Origin: an uncultured Kiritimatiellota bacterium | Lineage (GTDB): Bacteria; Verrucomicrobiota; Kiritimatiellia; RFP12; UBA1067 | NCBI GenBank assembly: GCA_934643865.1 | Contig: CAKUCX010000036.1 | Span: 1-33,576, forward strand | Length of the DNA stretch: 33,576 bases | Direction of reading: 5' to 3' | Shown here: one piece after another, positions 15,651 to 23,984 of the stretch | Numbering within the stretch: the stretch's first letter is position 1 | How the letters are laid out: each line of letters begins with the position of its first letter | Notes under the pieces: model-generated | Databases searched by the model: none | Told to the model about the DNA's origin: nothing | Seen by the model: the letters and a program-made list of their open reading frames with translations, nothing else | Program-made: the position numbers and the translations under genes

Positions 15651-17327
15651 TCAAATCCGGTTCGGCGTCTCGATGCCCAGGAGCGAGAGGCCCTTCGCGA
15701 GGACCTTGCCGAAGAGCGCGCAGAGCGCGAGGCGGGCGTCGCGCACGGCGGGTTCGCTCTTGAGGATGGGCGCGCGCTGGTAGAACGAGCTGTAGAGCTG
15801 CGCGGTCTGGAAAAGATAGTCGGCGAGGACGCTCGGCTTGTAGCTCTCGGCCGCGCGGAGGACCGTGGGGCCGAACTGGAGGAGCTGGAGGGCGAGCTGC
15901 TTCTCGACGGGCGTGCCGAGCGCGAACGCGACGGAGGCGGGCGCGCCGCCGGCCTTCTCCATAAGCGAGCAGACACGGGCGTAGGCGTACTGGAGGTAGG
16001 GGCCGGAATTGCCCTCTAGGGCGAGCGCCTTGTCCCAGCTGAAGTCGATGTCCGTGATCGGGTCGTGCGAGAGGTCGGAGTACTTGACGGCGCCGAGGCC
16101 GATCTGCTCGGCCAGCTTCTCGTCGCCGCCGCGGTCCTTGACGATCTCGTGCGCCCGGCGCACGGCCTCGGCAAGCAGGTCGTCCAGCTTGATGAGGTTG
16201 CCCTCGCGCGTGGAGATGGCCTTGCCCTGGTAGCTCATGAGGCCGAACGGCACGTGGACGAGCTTCACGGTGTAGCCCATCTTGCCCGCGATGCTGAACC
16301 ACTGCCTGAAATGGAGCTGCTGGCGCGCGTCGGTGACGTAGATGATGCGTTCGGGATCGTACTCCTTCACGCGCAGATCCACGCACGCGAGGTCGCTCGT
16401 CGTGTAGTTGTAGCCGCCGTCCGACTTGCGGACGATCGCGACGCCGAGCTTCTCGGCTTCGAGGTTGACGACGAGCGCGCCTTCGGACTCGACCGCAAGC
16501 CCCATCTCCTGGAGGCGCGCGACGACGCCCGGCATCGCGTCGTTGTAGTACGACTCGCCGCGGTACGTGTCGAACGTCACGCCCAGCTTGTCGTACATCC
16601 GGTTGAACTCGGCGATCGAGATGTCGATGAACGTCTTCCAGAGCGCCCGGTTCGCGGGGTCGCCCCGCTGCAGCTTCACGAGCTCGGCCTTGCACGCCTC
16701 CTTCCAGAGGCCGTCCGCCTCCTTGGCCTTCGCCGCCGAGAGGACGTAGCACTTTTCGAGGCTCGCGACGGAGAGGTGCGCGCGCTCGTCCTCGGTGAGC
16801 AGCTCGCGGTAGCCCTTGATGAGGATGCCGAACTGCGTGCCCCAGTCGCCGAGGTGGTTGTCGGCGACCACGTCGTAGCCGAGCGCGCGGTAGATGCGGT
16901 CGAGGGCGTTGCCGATCACGGTCGAGCGGATGTGCCCGATGTGCATCTGCTTGGCGGCGTTCGGGGAGGAGTAGTCGATGACGACGCGCTTGCCCGCGCC
17001 CGTCTGGGGGATGCCGAGCGTCGCCGAGCCGGCGAGCGCGGCGAGCCGGTCGGCGAGCCAGCCGGGCGAGACGGTGAGGTTGAGGAAGCCGGGGCCGGCC
17101 AGCTCGACCTTCTCGATGAAGTCCGGCTTCGTCTCCATCAGCTTCGCGAACACGGCCTCGGCGATCTTCCGGGGCGGCAGGTGCAGCACCTTCGCGCTCG
17201 CGAGCGCGTCGTTGCACTGGAAGTCGCCGAACCGAGGATCCGTGGCCGGCACGGCACGGATCTTCGCGAAGTCATTTCCCGGAAACGCGGCCTCGAAGCC
17301 GCCCCTCAGCCACTCTTCCATCGACAT
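15651..17327 (-). CDS. argS: Arginyl-tRNA synthetase
   Basis: A class I synthetase that charges tRNA-Arg. The N-terminal Add-1 domain (residues 1-110) precedes the active-site block DYSSPNAAKQMHIGHIRST, which contains HIGH. There is no canonical KMSKS; ArgRS often lacks it, and STREGN occurs in the equivalent region (KAISTREGN). The C-terminal anticodon-binding domain runs from about residue 440 (FGPTVLRAAESYKPSVLADY) to the final LLGIETPNRI. The length of 558 is typical. Only a weak AAGAGA precedes the ATG. Def lies 28 bases upstream and purN 21 bases downstream. Confidence 0.96.
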   Translation of the reverse strand: MSMEEWLRGGFEAAFPGNDFAKIRAVPATDPRFGDFQCNDALASAKVLHLPPRKIAEAVFAKLMETKPDFIEKVELAGPGFLNLTVSPGWLADRLAALAGSATLGIPQTGAGKRVVIDYSSPNAAKQMHIGHIRSTVIGNALDRIYRALGYDVVADNHLGDWGTQFGILIKGYRELLTEDERAHLSVASLEKCYVLSAAKAKEADGLWKEACKAELVKLQRGDPANRALWKTFIDISIAEFNRMYDKLGVTFDTYRGESYYNDAMPGVVARLQEMGLAVESEGALVVNLEAEKLGVAIVRKSDGGYNYTTSDLACVDLRVKEYDPERIIYVTDARQQLHFRQWFSIAGKMGYTVKLVHVPFGLMSYQGKAISTREGNLIKLDDLLAEAVRRAHEIVKDRGGDEKLAEQIGLGAVKYSDLSHDPITDIDFSWDKALALEGNSGPYLQYAYARVCSLMEKAGGAPASVAFALGTPVEKQLALQLLQFGPTVLRAAESYKPSVLADYLFQTAQLYSSFYQRAPILKSEPAVRDARLALCALFGKVLAKGLSLLGIETPNRI

Positions 17328-17355
17328 GTCTCTTTTCTTTTCTGGATGTTCAAAG

Positions 17356-17904
17356 CTAAAGGCGGCCGCCGTTCTTCTTGGCGAGCTTCTGGAGCCTCTT
17401 CGCCATCGCGAGCTTGTCGGCCGCGCGCAGGTGGTCGACGTAGAGGACGCCGGCCAGGTGGTCCGTCTCGTGGAGAAGCGCGCGCGCGAGGAAGCCGCGC
17501 GCCGTCACGATCTGCGGCAGGCCGCAGGCGTCCGTGTACTGGCACGTGACCTGGGCGGCGCGCACGACGGGGGCGCTCATGTTCGGGAGGCTGAGGCAGC
17601 CCTCCTTTCCGTCCTGCGACCCCTCCGTCGCGACGATGACGGGGTTGAACATGACGAGCGGCATCGCGGCGGCGGCGTTGAACGCGCGCGTCTCGTCGTC
17701 CTCCTCGCAGTCCGACGGCACGTCGATGACGCACAGCGCCTCCAGGCGGCCGACCTGCGGCGCCGCGAGGCCGACGCCGCGCGCCTGGTGCATCGTGTCG
17801 ACCATGTCCGCCGCCAGCTGCACGAGCGCGGGGGTGACGGACGGAACCGGGCGCGCCGTCTCGCGGAGAACGGCCGCGCCGTATTTGACGATGTCAAGAA
17901 CCAT
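17356..17904 (-). CDS. def: Peptide deformylase
   Basis: A metalloenzyme that removes the formyl group from nascent N-terminal methionine. The three family motifs are present: GVGLAAPQVG (residues about 43-52), EGCLSLP with the metal-ligand Cys, and HETDHLAGVL with the HExxH-type zinc/iron site and catalytic Glu. Length of 182 is normal. An insertion of acidic residues (DCEEDDETRAFNAAAA) lies between the first and second motifs. The ATG is only 3 bases after the dut stop. No formyltransferase gene is next to it, although def-fmt pairing is common in bacteria. Confidence 0.96.
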   Translation of the reverse strand: MVLDIVKYGAAVLRETARPVPSVTPALVQLAADMVDTMHQARGVGLAAPQVGRLEALCVIDVPSDCEEDDETRAFNAAAAMPLVMFNPVIVATEGSQDGKEGCLSLPNMSAPVVRAAQVTCQYTDACGLPQIVTARGFLARALLHETDHLAGVLYVDHLRAADKLAMAKRLQKLAKKNGGRL

Positions 17905-17907
17905 CGC

Positions 17908-18336
17908 CTAGGCCCCCGTCGAGCCGAACCCGTCCGCGCCGCGCACGGTTGCGTTCGTCTCGTTCACTTCGACGATATCGGCCTGGACGACGGGCGCGAC
18001 GACGACCTGCGCGACCTTCATGCCCTTCTCGACCGTGAACGGCGCCTCGCCGAGGTTGACGAGGACGACGCCCACCTCGCCGCGGTAGCCCGCGTCGATC
18101 GTGCCGGGCGCGTTCAGGACGGTCACGCCATGCTTGAGGGCGAGGCCCGAGCGCGGCCGCACCTGGGCCTCCGCGTCGGGCGGCAGCTGGAAGACGAGCC
18201 CCGTGCGCACGCACGCGCGCGCGCCGGGCCGCAGCGTCACCGTCTCAATAGAGCGAACGTCCATCCCGGCATCACCGGGATGGGCGTAGGTCGGCAGCTG
18301 CGCCGCAGGGTCAATTCGCCGGATCGCCAGCGTCAT
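17908..18336 (-). CDS. dut: dUTP diphosphatase (dUTPase)
   Basis: A trimeric dUTPase that hydrolyses dUTP to dUMP, keeping uracil out of DNA and feeding dTMP synthesis. Five conserved motifs are visible: GDAGMDV, RPRSGLALKHG, LNAPGTIDAGYRGEV with the catalytic Asp and Tyr, a KVAQVVV segment, and the C-terminal ADGFGSTG lid. Length of 142 is standard. The start overlaps the upstream folding-factor gene by 26 bases, and GGAGAAGG inside that gene serves as the Shine-Dalgarno. Confidence 0.96.
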   Translation of the reverse strand: MTLAIRRIDPAAQLPTYAHPGDAGMDVRSIETVTLRPGARACVRTGLVFQLPPDAEAQVRPRSGLALKHGVTVLNAPGTIDAGYRGEVGVVLVNLGEAPFTVEKGMKVAQVVVAPVVQADIVEVNETNATVRGADGFGSTGA

Positions 18337-20044
18337 CGTCCTTCTCCGTCTCGACCGAGGAGCCGGCCGTCGTCTCGTAGCCGATGCGGTCCAGGTTCCA
18401 GTCCTGCCACGTCGTCGCGAGGGCCATCGCCGCGCCGCGGCTCAGGTCGTCCCGGAGCTGCGCCCGGCTCATCTCGGCCTGGGCGGCGTCGCCCGGCTTG
18501 CGGTCCTCGACGTAGACGAGGAGCCCGCGGCGCTTGTTCGCCGTGGGGACGAAGTCCGAGATCTGGCCCTTGGCAAGCTTCATCGTGGCGGGCGCGACGT
18601 ACATCGCGTCGGCCAGGCCCTCGTGCGGCATCGCGGAGACGGAGAAGACGATCGAGGTCGTCATCGAGACCGCGCCGAAGAGCTTCGCGTCGGCCGGCGC
18701 GCCCTTCGCGAGCCCCGCCGCCGCCAGCGCGCGCGCCTTCTCGACGCGCGCCTTGAACGCCTTCGCGCGGGCGTCCTCCAGCGCGTCGTCGCGGATGATG
18801 CCCTTCGCCTCGGCGAAGGACGGCACGTGCGCCTTCTCGAAGGCGTTCGTCGTCACGGCGCCGTCCGCGTCCCTCGCGGGGAAGGGCACGCGCTCGACGA
18901 GGTAGACCGCGTTCGTGCCCGCCGCCACGCCGTAGCGCGTGATGGCCGAATCGACGTCCAGCTCGGCCACGGTGGAGAGGAAGTCGGGGCAATCGCGCAC
19001 GACGTCCGAGGCGCGCACCATGAAGCCCTTCACGAAGCGCCCGTCGAGGGAGAAGCGGCCAGACGTCTGCACCTTCACCTTGTCCTCGGCGGCGATCTGC
19101 GCGAGGCGGTCGACGGCGTTGTCCGCCGCCGCCTTCTCGTCCGGCGGATAGACGCGGGCGAGCAGGTTCGTGCGGTACGCCTCGACGGAGGCGATGACCT
19201 GCAGCTCGCGTTCGAGGATTGGCTTGACCTCCTCGAACGTCTTCGTCGTCGTCACGCCGTTCGTGCCCGTCGTCTCGAAGCGGGCGGACGTCGCGTCGTA
19301 GTGGTCGTGCATCTCGTCGTCGGTGATCTTGAACTGGGCGAGGCGCGCGGGCGCGTCGGCCTGGAAGCGCGCGAACTTCACCTGCACGCAGTCGGGGAGC
19401 GCGAAGGCGTTCGTGTTCGCCTGGTAGTAGGCCTCCAGCGCCTTGTCGTCGAGCGTCACCTTGTCGAACGCCTTGTCGACGTAGGAGGCGACGCGCACGG
19501 TGAACGCGTCCGTGTAGTCGTTGACGGCTTCGGAGAGTTCGGTCGGCGACACCCACGCGGCGCTGCCCAGCACGACGGACTGGACCTTCTGGAGCGTGAG
19601 GCGGCGGCGGAGGTAGGCTTCGAACATCGGCGGCGTGAGTCCGTTCTCGCGCAGCAGGCGCTCGTACTTCACGTTGTCGAAGGCGTCGCCGTCCCTGAAG
19701 GAGGGGTCGCGCAGGATCGCCTCGCGCACGTCCGCGTCGGTCGCCTCCAGGTGCGCCTCCTTCGCGACGGCGAGCGCGGCGGCGGCGCGCCAGGCGAGGC
19801 GGTTCGCCTCGGCGTTGGAAAGCCGCCCGTCGCTCTGCCGCCCGATGCCGCGCGCGTCCCGCACGAGCGCGTCGAAGGAGGCGGCGTCGAGGTCCTTGCC
19901 GCCGAGGGTGCCGACGGAAGGGCCGGAGCCGCCGTCGCGGCCCACGAAGAGGAAGTCGAATGCGAAGAAGACCGAAATCGCGACGGCAAACACGCCCCAG
20001 ACCCACTTGTTCTTGATGAGGCGGTTGAAATGATGGATGACCAC
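18311..20044 (-). CDS. PpiD/SurA-like periplasmic folding factor, membrane-anchored
   Basis: A 577-residue protein with one N-terminal transmembrane helix (about residues 14-33, WVWGVFAVAISVFFAFDFLF) followed by a large periplasmic region. This matches the build of PpiD. The SurA_N-like helical domain is recognisable (residues about 75-200: LSNAEANRLAWRAAAALAVA, ENGLTPPMFEAYLRRRLTLQ, VSPTELSEAVNDYTDAF). I cannot find a convincing parvulin prolyl isomerase core, so it may be a pure chaperone or a divergent isomerase. The start is GTG, with AAGGA about 8 bases before it. The 3' end overlaps dut. It follows the FecR-like gene by 68 bases. The last 15 residues are acidic. Confidence 0.75.
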   Translation of the reverse strand: MVIHHFNRLIKNKWVWGVFAVAISVFFAFDFLFVGRDGGSGPSVGTLGGKDLDAASFDALVRDARGIGRQSDGRLSNAEANRLAWRAAAALAVAKEAHLEATDADVREAILRDPSFRDGDAFDNVKYERLLRENGLTPPMFEAYLRRRLTLQKVQSVVLGSAAWVSPTELSEAVNDYTDAFTVRVASYVDKAFDKVTLDDKALEAYYQANTNAFALPDCVQVKFARFQADAPARLAQFKITDDEMHDHYDATSARFETTGTNGVTTTKTFEEVKPILERELQVIASVEAYRTNLLARVYPPDEKAAADNAVDRLAQIAAEDKVKVQTSGRFSLDGRFVKGFMVRASDVVRDCPDFLSTVAELDVDSAITRYGVAAGTNAVYLVERVPFPARDADGAVTTNAFEKAHVPSFAEAKGIIRDDALEDARAKAFKARVEKARALAAAGLAKGAPADAKLFGAVSMTTSIVFSVSAMPHEGLADAMYVAPATMKLAKGQISDFVPTANKRRGLLVYVEDRKPGDAAQAEMSRAQLRDDLSRGAAMALATTWQDWNLDRIGYETTAGSSVETEKDDDAGDPAN

Positions 20045-20112
20045 GTTCTTGTCCTTGTGTTTCTTCTTTTTGTGAGTTACCTGTTTTGTTCAAATCTTCC
20101 GCAGGCGGCGGC

Positions 20113-21225
20113 CTATGCGTCCTCGTCGTCCGCGTCGTCCGCGTCCTTCTTCTCTTCCTTTTCTTCGTCCTTGCCCTCTTCGTCCTTCTTTCCGCCGTCG
20201 GCCTTCGCCCCGCCGCCCGGCGCATCCTCGACCGCCTCGGCCTCGTCGTCCTCGTCGTCCTCCGCCTTGGCCTTCTTCGCCGCCTCGGGCACCTTGGTGG
20301 AGATCACGAGCTCGCCCGAGTTGACGTTCGAGCGGCCCTCCGCGAACGCGAAGCGGTTGAGCATGTCGCCCGACGCGCCGAACGTCATCATCGACACGCT
20401 CCGGCCGCCGCCGACGGCCGACTTCGCGCGGAAGATCTTGACGGCGCACTTCGGCGAGAGCTGGAAGTCGAGCGTCTTCGGCACGTCCTTCACCTCGCCC
20501 GTCTCGAAGTTCTTCTGCGTGCCGAGCCCCTGGTCGAGCGCGACCCTGCAGCCGCCGCTCTCGCCACGGATCGACGTGAAGAGGCGGTCGCCGGTCGTGC
20601 GGATGCGCACCTGGTCGGCGGCGCTCATGCGGGCGATCGCGTAATGGTCGCCCTTGACGGCGATCGTCCCCGTCACGCAGCGCACCACGGCCTCGTCGCC
20701 GTCCTTCGTGTCCGCATAGTCGAACACGCTTTCACCGGCGAGGTTCTCGCAGGAGAACGCGGGCGCGACGACCTTGAAGAGCCCTTCGCCCAGCACGCGC
20801 GGAAGCTTCAGCGTGACGCGCCCGCCCTTGAGCACCAGCGCGCGCGCCGCCTCGCCGATCTCGACCTCGCGCGTCGCGAAGGTCGCCGCGCGGTTGAGGA
20901 CGACCGACGTCTTCTCGCCCAGCGCGAACTCGGCGTGCGGCGTCTCGGCGCCTTCGCCCAGGGCGCGGACGACGGAACCGAACGGGTAGTAGCGCCCCTC
21001 GCGCGCCGCCGTCCACGCCGTCGCGCGCGGCTTGAGGATCTCAACCCGCCCCTCCGCGCGCACGCAGCGCATGAGGGGGAAGAACGCCTTCTCGGCCGCC
21101 GCCGGCTTCTCCGCCGCCGGCGTCTCGGCCGCGTCCGCCTCCTGCGCGCAGACGGAGGCACAGGCGCCAAACACGGAGACGGCCGCTGCGGCAACCGCCG
21201 TCTTGAACGAAATTGTCCAGTTCAT
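20113..21225 (-). CDS. Exported FecR-like protein with long acidic tail
   Basis: A 370-residue protein. Residues 1-27 are a signal peptide (MNWTISFKTAVAAAAVSVFG, cleaved near VCAQ/EA). A beta-rich FecR-like domain spans about residues 50-190: RAEGRVEILKP, FGSVVRAL, HAEFALGEKTSVVLNRAATF, LVLKGGRVTLKLP, CVTGTIAVKG. In known FecR proteins this fold senses or binds at the periplasmic face; here there is no sigma-factor gene nearby, so a structural role is as likely. Residues about 316-370 are almost only Asp, Glu, Lys, Ala and Gly, a disordered polyampholyte tail that may bind cations. ATG 21225 fits the signal peptide and has GAAGG about 9 bases upstream; the longer open frame to 21690 is an artefact. 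A clear promoter lies at 21258-21286. Confidence 0.7.
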   Translation of the reverse strand: MNWTISFKTAVAAAAVSVFGACASVCAQEADAAETPAAEKPAAAEKAFFPLMRCVRAEGRVEILKPRATAWTAAREGRYYPFGSVVRALGEGAETPHAEFALGEKTSVVLNRAATFATREVEIGEAARALVLKGGRVTLKLPRVLGEGLFKVVAPAFSCENLAGESVFDYADTKDGDEAVVRCVTGTIAVKGDHYAIARMSAADQVRIRTTGDRLFTSIRGESGGCRVALDQGLGTQKNFETGEVKDVPKTLDFQLSPKCAVKIFRAKSAVGGGRSVSMMTFGASGDMLNRFAFAEGRSNVNSGELVISTKVPEAAKKAKAEDDEDDEAEAVEDAPGGGAKADGGKKDEEGKDEEKEEKKDADDADDEDA

Positions 21226-21257
21226 GCTAAGACCTTCCCTTCTCTTGTGGTTCTGAT

Positions 21258-21286
21258 ATTCTACCGTTTTCCGCGTCTCAGCGCAA
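21258..21286 (-). promoter_or_regulatory. Promoter of the FecR-to-cstA unit, TTGCGC-17-TAGAAT
   Basis: On the minus strand TTGCGC (21281-21286), 17 bases, then TAGAAT (21258-21263). It lies in the 85-base gap after the SDR gene and predicts a leader of about 26 bases. It probably drives FecR-like, PpiD-like, dut, def, argS, purN and cstA. Confidence 0.65.
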
Positions 21287-21310
21287 CAGCGTTGTAATGG
21301 GACGGCGTTG

Positions 21311-22009
21311 TCATGGGCGCGTGTCCGCATCGGCAGCCGCCGCAGGCCCGGCAAGAAGCGACTGGCCGGCGTCGACGGCGAGGATCTGGCCTGTGACGGC
21401 CGGGGCTTCGAGCAGGAAGGCGACCGCCTCCGCCACGTCCTCCGGCGTCGGGCGGCGCGCGAGCAGGATCGCGCCGCCCTTCTCGCGGTTCGCCGCGTCC
21501 GCCGGCGCGAGGACGGGGCCCGGCGCGACGGCGTTGACGCGCAGGGCGGCCCCGAAGCGGCGGGCCGCCGCCCGCATCGACGCGCCGAGCGCGCGCTTGG
21601 ACGCCTCGTAGGGCGTCGGCGCGGCAAGCGGTGCGAGGATGCGCGCGTCGAGGAGGTCCACGACGGCGCCCGCGCGCCCCTCCCGCGCAAGGTGCGCGCC
21701 GAGGAGGCGCGTCAGTTCGTCCGGCGTCTCCGCATTGACGCGCATGAGGCGCGCCGCCGCGTCGGGCGCGAGCGTGCGCGCGGTCGAGAAGAGGGCGGCG
21801 TTGTTCACGACCGCGCGCAGATCGGGCGCGGCGGCGCACGCCTGCGCGAAGAGGCGCGCCGGCGCGCCGGGGTCGGCGAAGTCGGCGGCGAGCGGATTCG
21901 CCGCGTCGCGCGAATGGACGAGGACGTTCCAGCCGCGCGCGCGGAGGACGTCGCAGATCGCCTTTCCGATCCGCTTCGTCCCCCCCGTGACGAGGACGCT
22001 GCCGTTCAC
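21311..22009 (-). CDS. Pteridine-reductase-like short-chain dehydrogenase
   Basis: A 232-residue SDR. The NADPH loop is VLVTGGTKRIGKAI (residues about 4-17), with the TGxxxRIG form seen in FolM and PTR1 pteridine reductases. NNAALF follows. The active site is YEASK (Tyr-x3-Lys). The residue 13 before that Tyr is Asp (VDLLDAR), where ordinary SDRs have Ser; PTR1-type enzymes use Asp at the same spacing. NAVAPGPV and TGQILAVDAGQSL complete the fold. The likely reaction is NADPH reduction of dihydrobiopterin, dihydromonapterin or dihydrofolate. The start is GTG 22009, overlapping the htpG stop by GTGA. The open frame extends upstream inside htpG, but that part is a shadow. Confidence 0.82.
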   Translation of the reverse strand: MNGSVLVTGGTKRIGKAICDVLRARGWNVLVHSRDAANPLAADFADPGAPARLFAQACAAAPDLRAVVNNAALFSTARTLAPDAAARLMRVNAETPDELTRLLGAHLAREGRAGAVVDLLDARILAPLAAPTPYEASKRALGASMRAAARRFGAALRVNAVAPGPVLAPADAANREKGGAILLARRPTPEDVAEAVAFLLEAPAVTGQILAVDAGQSLLAGPAAAADADTRP

Positions 22010-23904
22010 GGCTTCAGCATCAGCTGCGTGAGCAGCTTCGTGAAGCGCCCGGGGTCGGGGATCGCGGACCCCTCGGCGATGAGGGCCTGGTCGTAGAGCA
22101 GTTCGACGGCGTCCTTGAGGGCATCGCCCGTGAGGCCCTTCATCTTCTCGACGAGCGGGTGCGCCGCGTTGATCTCCAGAAGGCGCTTCTCGTGCGGGAC
22201 CTCCTGGTTCATTGCGCGCAGCATACGCTCCATCGAGGCGGAAAGCGCGTTTGCGCCCGCGACGAGGCAGCAGGGGGAGTCGGCGAGGCGCGTCGAGACG
22301 CGCACGTCGGACACGTTGTCCTTCAGCTGTTCCTTCACGGCGTCGAGGAAGGGCTTCAGATCGGCGCTCGCCTTCTCGTTCGCCTCCTTCTCGGCCTTCT
22401 GGTCGGCCTCGCTGCCGAACTGGACGTCGCCCTTGGCGATGTCCACGAGCTTCTTGCCCTCGTATTCCCGGAAGTCGTCGACGAGCCACTCGTCGACGGG
22501 ATCGACGAAGAAAAGGACGTCGCAGCCGTGCTTGAGGGCCTGTTCGATCTGCGGCGAATGGCGGGCGTCCTCCAGGCGCTCGGCGGTGAGGAAGTAGATG
22601 TCCTTCTGGTCCTTCGGCATCGCCTTGACGTAGCCGTCGAGGGAGATGCGCGTCCCCTCGGGGCTCTTCGCCGAGGAGTACATGAGCAGCTTCTTGATGC
22701 GGTCGGCGTTCGCGAAGTCGGTGCGCACGCCCTCCTTGAGGATGCGGCCGAACGCGGCGTAGAAGTCCTTGTAGGCATCGGGCTTCTTGTCCTTCATCTC
22801 CTGCAGGGTGGAGAGGATCTTGGAGGTGACGGCCTGCTTGATCTTGCGGATCACGGCGTCGTCCTGCAGCATCTCGCGGCTCACGTTGAGCGGCAGGTCG
22901 GCGCTGTCCACCACGCCCTTCGCGAAGCGGAGGTATTCGGGGAGCAGCATCTCGAAGTCGTCGCCGATGAAGACGTTGCGCACGTAGAGCGAGAGGCCGC
23001 GCTTCGTGTTCGGCATGTAGATGTCCATGCCCGCCTGCTTCGGCAGGAAGAGGAGCGCCTTGAACTCGACCTGCCCTTCGCCGGAGAAGTGGATCGTCTC
23101 AAGCGGGTCGGCGTAGTCGTGCGTGAGGTGCCTGTAGAACTCGTTGTACTCCTCGGGCTTCACGTCCTTCTTCGCGCGCTTCCAGAGGGCCGTCATCGTG
23201 TTGAGGGGCTTGGGGGCCTCGGGCTCCTTCTTCTCCTCGCCCTCCTTCTTCTCCTCCTCCTTCTTCTCGGGGAGGCCCTTGAAGTAGATGGGGTAGGCGA
23301 TGAAGTCGGAATAGTCCTTCACGAGGCTTTCGATGCGCCACGCATCAAGGTACTCCTCGCATTCGGGACGCAGGTGGAGCATCACGCTCGTGCCGTATCC
23401 GTCGCGCACGCCGTCCTCGACCGTGTAGGAGCCGCCGCAGTCGCTCTCCCACTGGTAGGCGGCGTCGGTGCCGCGCTTCTTCGAGACGACGCGCACCTTG
23501 TCCGCCACCATGAACGCCGCGTAGAAGCCCACGCCGAACTGGCCGATGAGTTCGGGCAGGTTCGCGCCGCCCTTCTCCTTCAGCGCCGCGCGGAAGGCCT
23601 TCGTGCCGGAGCTTGCGATGACGCCGAGGTTCTTTTCCAGATCGTCGGCGTCCATGCCGCTGCCGTTGTCGGAGATCATGAGCGTCTTCGCGTCCTTGTC
23701 GGCGACGATCTGGATCTGCCATTGGGGATTGTCGGCGACGAGCTCGGGCTGCGTGAGGCCCAGGTACTTCGCGCGGTCGATCGCGTCGGAGGCGTTCGAG
23801 ATGAGTTCGCGCAGGAAGATCTCCTTCTTCGAGTAGAGCGAATTGACGACGAGGTCGAGCATCTCCTTGATCTCGGCCTTGAACAGATGGTTCTTCTTTT
23901 CCAT
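22006..23904 (-). CDS. htpG: Hsp90-family molecular chaperone HtpG
   Basis: A 632-residue bacterial Hsp90. The GHKL ATPase domain has RELISNASDAIDR with catalytic Glu33, DNGSGM (79-84) and GQFGVGFYAAF. The middle domain follows (LPLNVSREMLQDD, with the conserved Arg), and the C-terminal dimerisation domain ends in GRFTKLLTQLML. Between the first two domains, residues about 212-232, a run of Lys and Glu (LPEKKEEEKKEGEEKKEPEA) forms a charged linker that E. coli HtpG largely lacks. AAGGA lies about 10 bases before the ATG, inside a 16-bp tandem duplication. The gene follows the GH39-like gene by 80 bases and overlaps the SDR start. Confidence 0.97.
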   Translation of the reverse strand: MEKKNHLFKAEIKEMLDLVVNSLYSKKEIFLRELISNASDAIDRAKYLGLTQPELVADNPQWQIQIVADKDAKTLMISDNGSGMDADDLEKNLGVIASSGTKAFRAALKEKGGANLPELIGQFGVGFYAAFMVADKVRVVSKKRGTDAAYQWESDCGGSYTVEDGVRDGYGTSVMLHLRPECEEYLDAWRIESLVKDYSDFIAYPIYFKGLPEKKEEEKKEGEEKKEPEAPKPLNTMTALWKRAKKDVKPEEYNEFYRHLTHDYADPLETIHFSGEGQVEFKALLFLPKQAGMDIYMPNTKRGLSLYVRNVFIGDDFEMLLPEYLRFAKGVVDSADLPLNVSREMLQDDAVIRKIKQAVTSKILSTLQEMKDKKPDAYKDFYAAFGRILKEGVRTDFANADRIKKLLMYSSAKSPEGTRISLDGYVKAMPKDQKDIYFLTAERLEDARHSPQIEQALKHGCDVLFFVDPVDEWLVDDFREYEGKKLVDIAKGDVQFGSEADQKAEKEANEKASADLKPFLDAVKEQLKDNVSDVRVSTRLADSPCCLVAGANALSASMERMLRAMNQEVPHEKRLLEINAAHPLVEKMKGLTGDALKDAVELLYDQALIAEGSAIPDPGRFTKLLTQLMLKP

Positions 23905-23912
23905 GTTTCGAG

Positions 23913-23944
23913 TTTCCTTAGAGGTTTATTTCCTTAGAGGTTCA
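23913..23944. repeat. 16-bp tandem duplication before htpG
   Basis: TTTCCTTAGAGGTTTA (23913-23928) is followed at once by TTTCCTTAGAGGTTCA (23929-23944), one mismatch. On the minus strand each unit contains AAGGAAA, so the duplication doubles the htpG Shine-Dalgarno-like element; the nearer copy is about 10 bases from the ATG. Confidence 0.85.
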
Positions 23945-23984
23945 TTTCTTCGGTGGGCCGCGACGGCCTCGGAGGCCCTGCGGT

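Noticed and set aside
22010..22489. Upstream extension of the SDR frame inside htpG
   Set aside because: The translation there is a shadow of htpG, while the GTG at 22009 overlaps the htpG stop and starts directly before the NADPH loop.
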